Positions 9,001 to 16,200 of a stretch of DNA of 64,000 bases are shown here, in pieces (within the stretch, counting starts at the first letter, position 1; every line of letters begins with the position of its first letter). Origin of the DNA: Candidatus Obscuribacterales bacterium (lineage in GTDB: Bacteria > Cyanobacteriota > Vampirovibrionia > Obscuribacterales > Obscuribacteraceae); NCBI GenBank assembly GCA_019746975.1, contig JAIERK010000106.1, positions 1 to 64,000 of the forward strand, read 5' to 3'. Made by a program: the position numbers and the translations under genes. The notes below the pieces were generated by a model, which searched no databases, was not told where the DNA came from, and was given only the letters and a program-made list of their open reading frames with translations.

Positions 9001-10814
9001 GTAAGGAGATTATTGATGTCGACTTTTGATCCGTCTTTCTTAGATTCTATTGTCCTGGTGACCGGATCTTTTGCACCTTCTCCAGACTTGAATGTGACGC
9101 TGCTCTTGCCGTTGTTGTCGTATGTGCCCTCGGCATGCCGACCGGTATCTTTTACCATCATTAGACCGAGAGGCTGGTCAATGTCGATCTTGCCTGTGAT
9201 GGTCTTACCTTTGTCGTTGGACCAGGTGCCGTCGGCACCCCTGGTCCAATTGCCACCCATGTCCTCGCCGCTTATCTGCGAGCCGGCCTTCAACGTGAAT
9301 GCTTTTAGCTGGCGATCGCCGGTAGTCGGATCGATATCCATCGTGGTCGACGTGTAGCCGGTCTTGTCTGCCACACGGTTGATTGATGTTTCGTCGCCAT
9401 TGGCACGAAGCGTTGTGGCACCTCTCCAATCCTTGAAGCTGAGATCGCCATTGTCTTTGTTGACTGTCAGCGTGTTGTCCGCCGTGCTGAACTTGCCACC
9501 ATACATGGTGGTCATTGTTACGGTGCCGTCCGGCTTAGTGGAAATCTGATACTCGGGATGACTAGAACTGCGCCCAGCGATGGTGCGCTCGCTGCTTCCA
9601 TCCTGCTTGCGGGTCGTGACAGTGGTTGTATCGTTGTTGGTAATCTTTACCGACTTATCGCTTCCAATCTCGACATCGCCATGGAAAGTAACCGGCTTGC
9701 CATTCTCGACAACGGGCTTCCCATCATCACCGACTTTGGTCCACAAATTGGAATTCTCACCCTGTCCCCGAGACCAGGTGCCGGTCTCATCTTTGAACTT
9801 CGAAACCACTGTCTTGAAGTCGGAGTTCGGATCTTGCTTCTGCCACAGATCGATGGACTTGTTGTTGGCATCGGTCCAATGGACTTTCGTCTGCGTGAAT
9901 CCCAGGACCTTGCCATCAGCCGTTCTCAGCTGTTGGTACTCGTTGCCGTCGTTGGTCTTCAGCTCCGTCTTCCAGGCTGACAAATCTGCATCATAAGCGG
10001 TATCGAGATTGGTGACATTGTTGAATGCTCTCGGCCCCAGTGGAGTCTGTAGACCGACGATACCCGGTTCTCCAGGCTTGAACTGCACGTGCTCTTCACG
10101 AGGCACTGCGTGATTGGAATTAGCGGCCATCGTGGCCTTAGCTTTTTCCTGCGCTTCGCGAGTCAGCCTCTCTGTCCGCTGGGCCGAAGTCTCGACTGCT
10201 GGATCTGCTCCGGGAATTGGTGTACCGTCTTTGCCTGTGCCGGTTAACGTCCTTCGATCTTCGCCACCGGTCGCTGCACCTCCAACATCACCAGGCAGCG
10301 GGACCGCAGCCGCTCTGGATGTAGAGACCTGCTCGGCTCTCTGAGCCATTGAAGAGAAGGTAGCGTCGACCAGATCGCTGCCTTGCTTGGCGGCGCCGCC
10401 GCCTCTCTTGTAGAAGTCGTTGGCTACCTTGAAGTACCCGTCCGATGGGTTGCGCCCATATTCGCTGATCAAAAGCTGACGCTTGACTGGGTCTTGTAGT
10501 TCGGACAATAGTTTTGCTTGCAGACCCGGTTCTAGTCTGTCGATTTGCCCCTGCAACGCTGCCGGCATCGTATTTGAGGCGGGGAGAATATCCGTGGCTG
10601 CTTTGAAGCCATTGCTCGTTATGGCTTGATCGCCGAAGTCGCCTCGCACCATAGTGAGCTGTTCCGTCCGACCGTCTTTGCTCTCAGGTGCCTTCAGCCC
10701 ATCTTTCACCAGCAAGTCGGCCGTGGTCTTGATTTCCGGAGTCGGCGTCGCCGCATCCAGAGGTGGGCTGGTCGCACCAGCTTCGCCCGGAACATTATTG
10801 TTGGATTTGGTCAT
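1..10814 (-). CDS. Giant RHS/YD-like repeat protein with coiled coil and Thr/Pro stalk (3' end outside window)
   Basis: One frame stays open from an ATG at 10814 to the left edge, giving at least 3604 codons. I checked the frame at 10.8, 5.0, 2.9, 2.0 and 0.0 kb. The N-terminus (MTKSNNNVPGEAG) has no signal peptide. Residues of about 270-2400 are a Gly/Asp/Asn/Thr-rich strand-turn array with YD-like motifs such as YDAAGNRTFQ and YSYNQKGEVEKV, as in RHS/teneurin wraps. Residues of about 2400-2815 hold five helical repeats. Residues of about 2900-3070 are a Lys/Gln/Glu/Asp/Arg coiled coil, and from about 3300 on the chain is Thr/Pro/Val-rich with recurring DPTTGVTT and DPNAP units. No catalytic or toxin domain is visible, and the C-terminus is missing. 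It is probably a very large structural or surface protein, but how it would be exported is unclear. Confidence 0.88.
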   Translation of the reverse strand, partial: MTKSNNNVPGEAGATSPPLDAATPTPEIKTTADLLVKDGLKAPESKDGRTEQLTMVRGDFGDQAITSNGFKAATDILPASNTMPAALQGQIDRLEPGLQAKLLSELQDPVKRQLLISEYGRNPSDGYFKVANDFYKRGGGAAKQGSDLVDATFSSMAQRAEQVSTSRAAAVPLPGDVGGAATGGEDRRTLTGTGKDGTPIPGADPAVETSAQRTERLTREAQEKAKATMAANSNHAVPREEHVQFKPGEPGIVGLQTPLGPRAFNNVTNLDTAYDADLSAWKTELKTNDGNEYQQLRTADGKVLGFTQTKVHWTDANNKSIDLWQKQDPNSDFKTVVSKFKDETGTWSRGQGENSNLWTKVGDDGKPVVENGKPVTFHGDVEIGSDKSVKITNNDTTTVTTRKQDGSSERTIAGRSSSHPEYQISTKPDGTVTMTTMYGGKFSTADNTLTVNKDNGDLSFKDWRGATTLRANGDETSINRVADKTGYTSTTMDIDPTTGDRQLKAFTLKAGSQISGEDMGGNWTRGADGTWSNDKGKTITGKIDIDQPLGLMMVKDTGRHAEGTYDNNGKSSVTFKSGEGAKDPVTRTIESKKDGSKVDINNLLTPAEAKAQVGDASEGRQIQSTTTKDARGVTRTVWVDKATKEAIKAQDETGTYTPSTASDGKVTWTKVADATGKPLDPSEKPTTFQGGFDAYSDGSITKTDETNGQSTMYLADGSQERNIFGEARGFEVKTRADGQIEVRDVGEYKLYSTEPGATNKLTKEANGDLTFTNSQGDKVTVRANGEATTQFAGNRMSGITSITEAASKDSSSRDLADVTFAKDKKINGRDMSGSWHNNGDGTWTRTKDSSGKAIAEPGKDDKFNGSIYVGSNKALGDVAITDSDKHTKETVRSSDGYSLFEQLDATNSKVVTSWEKHKDGSFVRKDELPKGSDERLKLEVELGIKLEGKNVEAVILQDKNGEQTVTWEVSDADGKNRYVAKVQNIGSGGTDTWIRKGDAKSSLWERTDGGNPPDQFYGNVERVADGGIKFSDHLKNQEITYGLDGSSVKTLLTETTQMNSAGQIERVKTPEITIKTGADRKVTLTDGKTGQSYTEQSSTNKLERDPKTGALSFKNRDGQKITVNSDGSRVIADNGGKGVKIETDSGGRLLKQYDANGQLTTEFHYQFKDGKATLDQFQNKDGQWKNTQFDENGKQVWELQNGTNGERLTLKADRIYANRDNSIVIENGNERLIKNTNGTEVREVTEKLPNGQTRVSTEVGGKGEKPAYSLTTIKSEGGQIVSQELKSGAGTFQRGDKPVWEELDSTTGKPKVGSTWAGDIVVTDNGTLIKRAYETGADGSIKRDEGGRNIVRDTTYNFASGGSRQEFASGGTIWRDSDGDVTSRVTASGDVTDIYYGPAEKPGEPKSITGFHENGNYWQYDKESKTFLPDGDKSLIGAQTNVSIDRKNAEIVTTNMATGDKTFTQIDGLTRLERANGTKVFTDRSGKPVAYTDNKGNSFEVEYDNKGKITKVSGTMVNEKGQIVRKLTVLDADNPEVKTKKSSGPGETVIVGTDLNQGGWGERMLQFKALGADGKANGNSIQMFADGTIREFDSSGKVIRSQGKDGVTLVTKDYKDTSGLMPIEDLKKIPGAVIVADSISRVEGTERDQVIDSNKATVYVKDGLTYRRFTDGSYQKFDNTEKLVETRDSAGGITKYSYNQKGEVEKVTSWSAADLKKIPANEIYNGPNGMARLQFDPDTKQPILDKDGIQKTEPITPTQEVGKDKITGKYYLTKTDADGKQVNVPIQSFELRTTQDETTKQQDTRLVVKYPPGSAVAMEWQDPRTGGRRELTSERTYINYDAAGNRTFQRNANDKELSYTYDSSDPTKLPKTISDSSGTWTRGAQSPDKPNEYEWTNAITGEKSSASLTEIQRRGSVADATVIGSRPLEGGSTEKTYDNGSKVIVDKEGNVVKSTDANGTSYTYEREPGSKTPSSVLIQSNDNPEGTRYRVKDGYGTEGTISDIKIGPTGQPIITTDKGTATYEANGIRTFTDGTGLLKVSVNKTELSTGSDFEGSKISSMSLENGNPVLKLEDGRVVRYAENGGKVISDAQGNLVSTVSADGKTQVNYTYSTDADGVKTVSGFTRIVDGKITLAITTNSDGKFSDGTNTYDSLSASAETGQAYLWSNGSKTSRVIDANGNEMETKFQMGTQPGQLPKVLSRVERDSTGLIKLVEDSQHNTTRFFYTNNQLDTIMQGNSVVTRQGGKWVDAARPDVKIDATVDVDRNGKQTWTDAGKPPVVRVVNADGSVEITKPDKSVTIHSADGSSTRHIMPPGSAFREVTQFRDGKVELVKQDGTVLRQTSYSDQILGKGPKASDFSEGSGSIEVTKDGTVTLYDAASKTATIQYTNGSTATLDLKFNDGAEAKIRTGLQTAGLTADQIDKVVLGLKENPLPASAEKLLAELKLAPDSLKSALAATKDAAQWVNGSNKYSSLSEVGAAEINLRDNAFDFSATVKTSSLTRGLDALNPAPKLIEPASTLPTTTNGGKISAEKSNNTSGMNGTFINTQDFNRAVDKILEGSGLTGSNLETAAREIKAHPADAEAILEKLGATGDTAKLSEQITAEQSKVDAARVMVESVLQDGLKGSSLTSAEINGLTQQILNNPANASELLKAKGVDANKADALSSQITAGMTKIDANVQNFVISSTLTAAGLNPQQVANLSAEIKKDPSKAAEILEKAGLQPDTARRAADQIKQDLKFAADNPDIRSYVVEKTLRDAGVKEKDIKLATDQILANPAQAKQILQGLTKSDGTKMTEVQASAVTAALTTNLTLSGSGINADQTTGKVGTTPNLNTNIGTTNPVHTGTATSDNKDATAMAKAIEDKLFNKGINPTLKDKSETIRNSVDSFRKADEVRAERERTQRVETETRNRTETERLQRDAQQRDREQRQVQETRDTQVREQQRRQEQDRVRQEESRVKQEQDRIKQEQERVSKEQERVKTEQDKINKDRDRIKQEQDRIKQDQDRASKDQDRTKQDQDKVKKDQDRLTKLDQEKTALDKAQTQLDKDRVALAAKEKDLGHAKETLKADQEKLAADTKKLADEIKASGTPAGSGEVKTPKAGSEPKEGDDTIPTVTVPVSVELPKGTTTTATTPGEIPVVGSPAPTDATTTSKVPTEATVSTTPTLPRKDVAATGDTTVKVTVGPAEPTGDGQTPAPGTPGATTVKAEGLPKVDGGTVATGQESTGPKKVSDTVAEDTYDDAVHPGAPIGGVPVVSITDPSGTVITTGGSNVVLGPAGTPVMPGDGQTQVLGTNGLLLAHSGDGTTDLLKVSTDASSIVVSSTGQVTTVTTPTSSTDPQVPATNVAPIQTTVTDPNTGVMTVTTTTTDPVTTTTQTTPVSHTSTVSPDPSTPGTSTVTTPTVASTTGTTTTLQQVAVDPQVPVVSTATTTTTQTGQTTTPSPDPTTGVTTPVNPTTSAAPDPTTGVTTTDPANQTTVTQTSPDPTGATPTAAPTGSVTTPTQTVVNQVAVDPQAPVTGVTPLTTSTGQTATSTPAPDPTTGVTPTTLPQVSADPNAPLVSTGTTTTTTSQTGTTTATTTTPQVSTDPNAPATTTPTGTTTTS
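1600..2110 (-). repeat. Heptad-like coiled-coil repeat (KQEQDRI type)
   Basis: Near-perfect seven-residue units such as RIKQEQDRIKQDQDR and RVSKEQERVKTEQDK repeat across about 170 codons. This makes a 21-bp periodic DNA tract. The composition is almost only K, E, Q, D, R plus I/V, so a long charged single helix or coiled coil is expected. Confidence 0.75.
2370..3620 (-). repeat. Five about 65-residue helical repeats in the giant protein
   Basis: The translation shows five units of the form L...GL....... I...P..A...L...G. Examples are ILEGSGLTGSNLETAAREIK, LTAAGLNPQQVANLSAEIKK and LRDAGVKEKDIKLATDQIL. A linker of about 90 residues separates the first and second units. The block sits between the strand-rich array and the coiled coil. 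Confidence 0.65.
6830..9800 (-). repeat. Long internal repeats, W..GKP..F.G type, in the giant protein
   Basis: A pattern of TW.R, a second Trp, D..GKP and F.GDV followed by a strand recurs near 9720, 9230, 8800, 8290, 7800 and 6900. Most spacings are 430-510 bp, or about 165 residues. A second pattern of the type L....NGDL.F....G..... ANG recurs near 9430, 8500 and 7490. The copies are diverged, so this was seen in translation and not as DNA identity. Confidence 0.6.
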
Positions 10815-11608
10815 CTAACGCAGAACACACTGACAGATCAGATCTTACTTATATATACACAAATGCCGTTCCTCCTAAACCACTGCACGTGGGCGGAGAG
10901 AGGCTGTTTATGGGCGTGAAAGCTTGCTCGGGGTTAGTTACACGCAAAAAAAAATATATTGGGTGCCAGCCTTTTTTGCCCGCCAAGACAGATCGAGGGG
11001 TGCTACCACCTGGCTTGACTTGTCAATGTTACCTGTATTAGAGGAAGTTTACTGTTAGCCACGATACAGTTTTTCTATCTCAAGGGCTGTAAACCCTGAA
11101 TTTATGGTCGATGTAAATTAAATCTTGGCAGCCGTGTGGGATTGCACGTTGGCAAATTTTCTTGTCTGGAATATTTTTCGCTTGATTTCCAAAAATCACT
11201 GTTTCTAATATCACACATGGTGGACACCGGTAATGGTGGCATGATGCAGGCGCCGCGCCTAAGTTACGTCAGCACTGAATACGATACCGCGCCCTAATAT
11301 CATAAGTATTTTGAAAAGGAGCTTTTGATATTGCTTACTTTCTTGGAAATCTGGAAAGCCGGACTGGATTGTGGTTTCCAAGCATCATTCTTCCGCTGAA
11401 AGTTAAACGACGAGATGGCACGAATTGCGTTGCCAATTTGTGTGATATCAAGCCCCTGGTTGCCGAGTGGTATCGAAAACAGTGTGACCGATACATATAT
11501 ATAGGAACGATTCAGGACGAAACTAATCTCTCATAATCGAGATTTTTCTGAACTTTTGATATTGAGTCTAAAAAGAAAATCGGAGCGAAAAAACACGAGC
11601 CGGTCAAG
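10815..11608. other. Intergenic, 794 bp, 5' of the giant gene
   Basis: No convincing gene is present. The stretch is AT-richer than its flanks. A TATATATAAG tract at about 10848-10858, read on the minus strand and about 40 bases before the giant gene's ATG, is a possible -10 region. No Shine-Dalgarno sequence is obvious before that ATG. A short plus-strand frame with an AAAAGGAG box near 11317 encodes only about 22 residues and was not called. Confidence 0.5.
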
Positions 11609-14600
11609 CTAGCTCATGTACTTTTGCTTGTAGCTCGTCCAATTAGCGAGCAGGTCGTTCTGTGCGAGTTCCATCGCTGCTTGTGCAGGTAGGTCTATTT
11701 TTACGCTCTTGCGAGATCGTCCCTCACGCGAGTAGCTGTGACGAAGAGCATGTGAGAGGAAAACTTCGTATTCAAGAATCGGGGACCAGTCCGAGTTATC
11801 CTCTTTGATCTGAAGTTGGATAATCATCTTGTCAGTATTCTGGTCGAATGCATCAGTGGATTTGACCAGTCGGCAGGTGGCCTCCAGGTCTGTCGTGCTC
11901 GCCCAGGTACCTTCCCATGGACCGATCGGCGAAATTGGAGGAGTGCTCGAAGCTTTTTCAAGATCTTTCGTTTCTGGTCCTCGAAGGAGTGACGGTTGTG
12001 TCTTCGGTATCGCTGCGTCGAGATCTTCTGTTCTGGATTGGTCGTGTCTTTGCTCGTTGCCTAGAGCCTCCAGAACAATTGTCGCTGCATCTTTTGGTGT
12101 CGTCGCAGTCGGTTTTTTCGCCTCTACATTTTCAGGTGCAGTTTCAAACTCGTGCCCACAGGTCAGGCACATCGTTGCGGGTGCTGCGTTCATTCTTCCG
12201 CATTTGCGGCAATTCTTGATTCGCTCTTCCTGCTTCATCACGTTAGTAGTGAGGCCGGTTCGTTGCCTATATTCCGCGATCTCCTGCAAAGTCGGGACCT
12301 TGATTGTTGAGCCTCGAACTAGCCCGGTCTTCGGATGACCTTTGGCATCAACTTCAGTGGAAAGTTCATTGATTTCGGCAAGCAGTCGCCAGAGATTGAC
12401 ATCAATGATTGACGGATGCTTCGTTGCGACAGAGCGAAGTGTATCGCCCAACCGAACCGTGTAGTGCAGCCGTTCTCCGGGAGTTCTCGTTCTGCCCGAG
12501 GTCGGGGTGATTGGACCGAGTGCTTTTTCAATATTCTCTCGGCGACGTCTGGCTTCTGCAACCGCGTCTTCCATCAATTTTCTCTCGACGCTGTCGGGAG
12601 CAGGAGGTTCTGTGCCCGGCTGCCCGCTACTGGACCAACCGCCTCCAAACTTTGCTTCGAGCTCTTCTTCTGGTGTCATGGTGCGACCCTGTCCAGCACC
12701 ACCGAGGATACCGACACCGGGTCCCGGTCCGCTCATCAACTTGGCTCGGAATTCTCGCGTCTCCTTAGGTGACGGCAACCAGATAATCAGACCGGCATGA
12801 AGCATCGGTACCTTTTGACCGTTGACTTCTTGCGTAGGAATCACATCTTTGTTGATTTGATAAATTAGCGGTGCTATGCGGCTGTCGCGCAATTGCTTGA
12901 GGGCGATCGACTGGATCGTATCCCCGTCTTTGCAAATATACTTGACACGCTTTTCTTCCTCTTCCTTGCGCTGCTGGTCTTTCTTCGCTTTGTCGCGAAT
13001 CTCTTGCTCGCGTCGTTTTTTCGCCTGGATAAGCAGCAACATAGCCTTGTGCTTTGCTTTTTCTTCCTTTTCTTCTTCGAGATCGGAATCGTGTTTTCGT
13101 TTTTTCTTGTCGTTCTTGTCATCCATGTCTTCGCCTTCCCCATCTCCCTTGGCTCGCGATTTCTCGATGGGTACATTGCCTATCTCTCGTCCTGTGACAG
13201 GATCTACGAGCTTGCCTGTGGACGGATCGTAAGGCAGACCGGTCGACGCGTCGATCGGCAACTTCGCGATAAATTCTTGTTGCTTGAGGACCTGATTCGA
13301 TGCATCTTGGACAGAACTGGACACATCGGCGCCGTCTTGAATGATACTGCCGGCGGTTACTGGTAGATCGCCTCGGACGATGAAGTCTCCACGGGTGTCA
13401 CCAAAAGCGGTACCGAGTATATTGGCGAATCCACCGGCCTTGGCGATCGCATCTCCGCCATCAAGAAGCTGTGTCAGACGCGGGCTGTTGTCCAGCATGT
13501 TCATGACGTTGAGCTCTTGCAACGGGCTGAGATTCGCTGTGAATTCGACTAAAGCGCGAGTGCCTGAGTCGACCATCGCGACAGGCAGTGGATCAAGATT
13601 GCGCACGACCAGGTCGGAAAGTCTTGTTCCGGGTTGGGTGTTGCTGAGCACTCTTCCGATCTCTGACAGCGGATCGACTGCTGGTACAGAGTCGCCAGCC
13701 GGTCCAGGACGAAAACTAGGCTTCCCGATGGCATCTGGTCCGGTGAGTGGATTCAGTGTTTCTGGGGTGCCGAATGGACTGCGCACTCGTCGAGAAATTT
13801 CGCTCAGTGCATCTACCGGTGCGAGTTTCATTGGTCCACCGGGTTGTTCGAAGTTGGCGTTCAACAGCCCGTGCAACGACTTGATCTGAGCGTTGTCCAA
13901 TTGACCGAGCGTCAGTTTTCCAGGGTCCAGTCCTTGTTGGTTAGCGAGTAAGGTCTCGAGGGCGCGGGCACTCTTTGGATCGAATCCTCTCAGCACATCG
14001 GAGATGTTCGTGTTGACTAGTGCCGGTTCTGTTCTCAATTGATCAAGCCGACGGAGTGCGTCGTTAAGAAATCTGCGCGATTGCGGATCATTCATGTCGA
14101 GACCGGGGATGTTGCCATCTGGTACTCGGGCTCTAACGTCCTTGCCATCGCTCCTGGTGCCGGCGTCCTGTCGATTCGGGCGATCTTGAGACATGCGACC
14201 GATCACTTCTTGTTGTTGTCGACCGTCCATCCTCACAAGCGCGTCTTGATTTTTCGGAGACAGTCTATTGAAATTATCCTTGAAGTTCTGTCCTGCCCGA
14301 TCGCTTCGATCGTTCTGCAGAGCGCGAATCTGATCGTTGACCCATCGACCTCGATCGGTTGTGACAGGAAGATCGCTACCCCTGCCTGGTCGAGTATCGC
14401 CAGTCGCGCGGCGCGCATCTGTTCTTGTCGGTGACTCCGCTGCTGGTGGCGTGAAATCGCGCCGTCCGCCTCCAGGTGGTGAGAAGTCTCTTCGTCGTCC
14501 AGCCGTCGGATCGATTGGTTCTGAGGTAGGCGCCGGTCCTTGTTTTCTACCGCCGCCGCCGCGTCCGGAATCGTTTACTGGCTGCACCAATGGTGGTGAA

Positions 14601-15766
14601 TTGATAACGCGTTCGGCCCTTCTCTGCTGCGCGGGCGTCACTAGATCGGCGGGAAGAGGTTGCTCCGGCCTTCTGGTGCCGGGCTGCCCAGGATTGGCGA
14701 GCTGTTCCAGTCGACGTTGTTGACGTTCCGTCATATTGGGATTGGTGGCAAGTGCCTCAGCGGCACGGCGTGCGATCGGAGTCGGTTCAAAAGGACGCAA
14801 GGTGCTCGTCTCGCCTCTTCGACGTTCGCCCGGAGCATTGCTGTCTTGACCCGGTCTCTTTGTGAAGGAGTTCTCCGGCGTTCTGGGTCCGGGAGCCTCC
14901 GTCCGTGTACGCCCACGACCACCGGGTGACCTGTCTATCTGTGCCGTTCCGTCGGCTAGCTGTCGAATTGTGGCATTACGGCGGCCGGGATTAACCGCCT
15001 GATCGCTATTGTTCCTTTTAACAGTAAAACTACTATCGGGTCCATGTCCGTCCGTTCCGACATCGCTTCGTTGACGAGTCGATCTTCTGCCCTCGGGACT
15101 ATCGGCCGTATTGAGGTCTCTGCCTTCGCGTTGCTGTCTGACGCGACCGCCATCTGGTCCCTCTTGCTGACCTTTCCCCCGTCTCAGGTCGGATTGGTTT
15201 TGGGCGGTGGGCGCCTCCGGCCTATTGATGGGACCCTCGGGTTTGCGATCGCCGGCATTGGCGATTTCGTGAGGGTTGGCACCTCGTCTTAGATCCGCTT
15301 GCGTTTGAACCGTTGCGGCTTCAGGCGTTCTATTTAGATTGTGTCGTCTCACGTCGGCCACATTGTCGGTGCCGGGACGATCGGCGATGTCAGAGGCAGT
15401 GCCTGTAGCATTCTGTTGTCTGGTTCTGCGCTCGGGCGCCTGGTCGCCACCACGATTAGTATCACCTACTGTACGTACTCTTATAGGACCGCCGTCAGCC
15501 ATTGGTAGTCTAGTTGTCACCGACTCTACGCCCTGGGCGGATTGAATCATTTTATGTGCTTGTCGGGCGTCTATTGCCGATTGTCCGCGTTGCGGGAAAT
15601 GCGAGGTTGGTAGCTCTTTCGACAGAGTCTCTGCTACCGCCGAGGGGGAAGTGGTATCACTCGGATTCTTTACCTGGTCGCTTCCAGTCGGTCTTCTCTG
15701 TTTATCCGGCGTTTCGTTAACTTGGCCTTTGAGGTTCTTCGGGCCATTAGGGACAATATCGCTCAT
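11609..15766 (-). CDS. Giant disordered protein with two LysM domains, zinc ribbon and shared C-terminal module
   Basis: The product has 1385 residues. Residues of about 1-480 are low complexity (Arg, Gly, Pro, Asp). A helical middle region carries repeated DALSEI and DPLSEIGR phrases, and a highly charged K/E/R coil lies at about 860-930. LysM 1 is at about 937-997 (KDGDTIQSIALKQL ending LIIWLPSP) and LysM 2 at about 1099-1159 (YTVRLGDTLRSVA). A four-cysteine zinc ribbon (CRKCG then CLTCG) is at about 1184-1203. The last 100 residues match the end of the divergent neighbour. No signal peptide is visible. LysM domains normally bind peptidoglycan or chitin-type glycans; the ribbon and missing signal make a cytoplasmic or unusual location possible. 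Confidence 0.85.
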   Translation of the reverse strand: MSDIVPNGPKNLKGQVNETPDKQRRPTGSDQVKNPSDTTSPSAVAETLSKELPTSHFPQRGQSAIDARQAHKMIQSAQGVESVTTRLPMADGGPIRVRTVGDTNRGGDQAPERRTRQQNATGTASDIADRPGTDNVADVRRHNLNRTPEAATVQTQADLRRGANPHEIANAGDRKPEGPINRPEAPTAQNQSDLRRGKGQQEGPDGGRVRQQREGRDLNTADSPEGRRSTRQRSDVGTDGHGPDSSFTVKRNNSDQAVNPGRRNATIRQLADGTAQIDRSPGGRGRTRTEAPGPRTPENSFTKRPGQDSNAPGERRRGETSTLRPFEPTPIARRAAEALATNPNMTERQQRRLEQLANPGQPGTRRPEQPLPADLVTPAQQRRAERVINSPPLVQPVNDSGRGGGGRKQGPAPTSEPIDPTAGRRRDFSPPGGGRRDFTPPAAESPTRTDARRATGDTRPGRGSDLPVTTDRGRWVNDQIRALQNDRSDRAGQNFKDNFNRLSPKNQDALVRMDGRQQQEVIGRMSQDRPNRQDAGTRSDGKDVRARVPDGNIPGLDMNDPQSRRFLNDALRRLDQLRTEPALVNTNISDVLRGFDPKSARALETLLANQQGLDPGKLTLGQLDNAQIKSLHGLLNANFEQPGGPMKLAPVDALSEISRRVRSPFGTPETLNPLTGPDAIGKPSFRPGPAGDSVPAVDPLSEIGRVLSNTQPGTRLSDLVVRNLDPLPVAMVDSGTRALVEFTANLSPLQELNVMNMLDNSPRLTQLLDGGDAIAKAGGFANILGTAFGDTRGDFIVRGDLPVTAGSIIQDGADVSSSVQDASNQVLKQQEFIAKLPIDASTGLPYDPSTGKLVDPVTGREIGNVPIEKSRAKGDGEGEDMDDKNDKKKRKHDSDLEEEKEEKAKHKAMLLLIQAKKRREQEIRDKAKKDQQRKEEEEKRVKYICKDGDTIQSIALKQLRDSRIAPLIYQINKDVIPTQEVNGQKVPMLHAGLIIWLPSPKETREFRAKLMSGPGPGVGILGGAGQGRTMTPEEELEAKFGGGWSSSGQPGTEPPAPDSVERKLMEDAVAEARRRRENIEKALGPITPTSGRTRTPGERLHYTVRLGDTLRSVATKHPSIIDVNLWRLLAEINELSTEVDAKGHPKTGLVRGSTIKVPTLQEIAEYRQRTGLTTNVMKQEERIKNCRKCGRMNAAPATMCLTCGHEFETAPENVEAKKPTATTPKDAATIVLEALGNEQRHDQSRTEDLDAAIPKTQPSLLRGPETKDLEKASSTPPISPIGPWEGTWASTTDLEATCRLVKSTDAFDQNTDKMIIQLQIKEDNSDWSPILEYEVFLSHALRHSYSREGRSRKSVKIDLPAQAAMELAQNDLLANWTSYKQKYMS

Positions 15767-16200
15767 TATATTCTCCGCGGAAAAACAAATTGCAAAGACG
15801 GTGGTGATACTACTGCTGGTGCGAGGCGATCGAATTCCGATTATTTATCAGTTTTATTTTAGACTGCGTCTCTATTCTATAAGGATGAAACAATTCTACT
15901 TGCACTGATAGTAAGTGGTCGGGCCGCCATTAAAAATAGTCATGGCGCAAACATCATATGCCCGCATACTTCGGATGTCAATAGAATCGGGTTTTTGGGT
16001 CTTATCTGGAAAATTCCGAAATTTAATATCGCTACCTGTCGAAAAATACTCCGTTGCGAATATTGACTAATATCATGCCTGACTATCCAAGCATTCTGCC
16101 TTAAATCGGATCGTGCAAACCCCTATCGTAGCGGCGCTAGACGGATTTGTGATTGTCATCTGTCTATCGTGCTTTTCCACGCTCTATTTTGAAATTTCCA
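15767..16200. other. Divergent promoter region between two giant LysM genes
   Basis: This 434-bp region lies between divergent starts at 15766 (minus) and 16201 (plus). It is AT-rich and must hold both promoters. The minus gene has a purine-rich GGAGAATAT box just before its ATG. I saw no strong paired -35/-10 and no long inverted repeat. The far right part could instead code for a 16-residue extension of the plus gene from a TTG at 16153. Confidence 0.5.

Noticed and set aside
11525-11547. AATCTC / GAGATT hairpin with a T-run on the plus strand
   Set aside because: No plus-strand gene ends there and the stem is only six AT-rich pairs.
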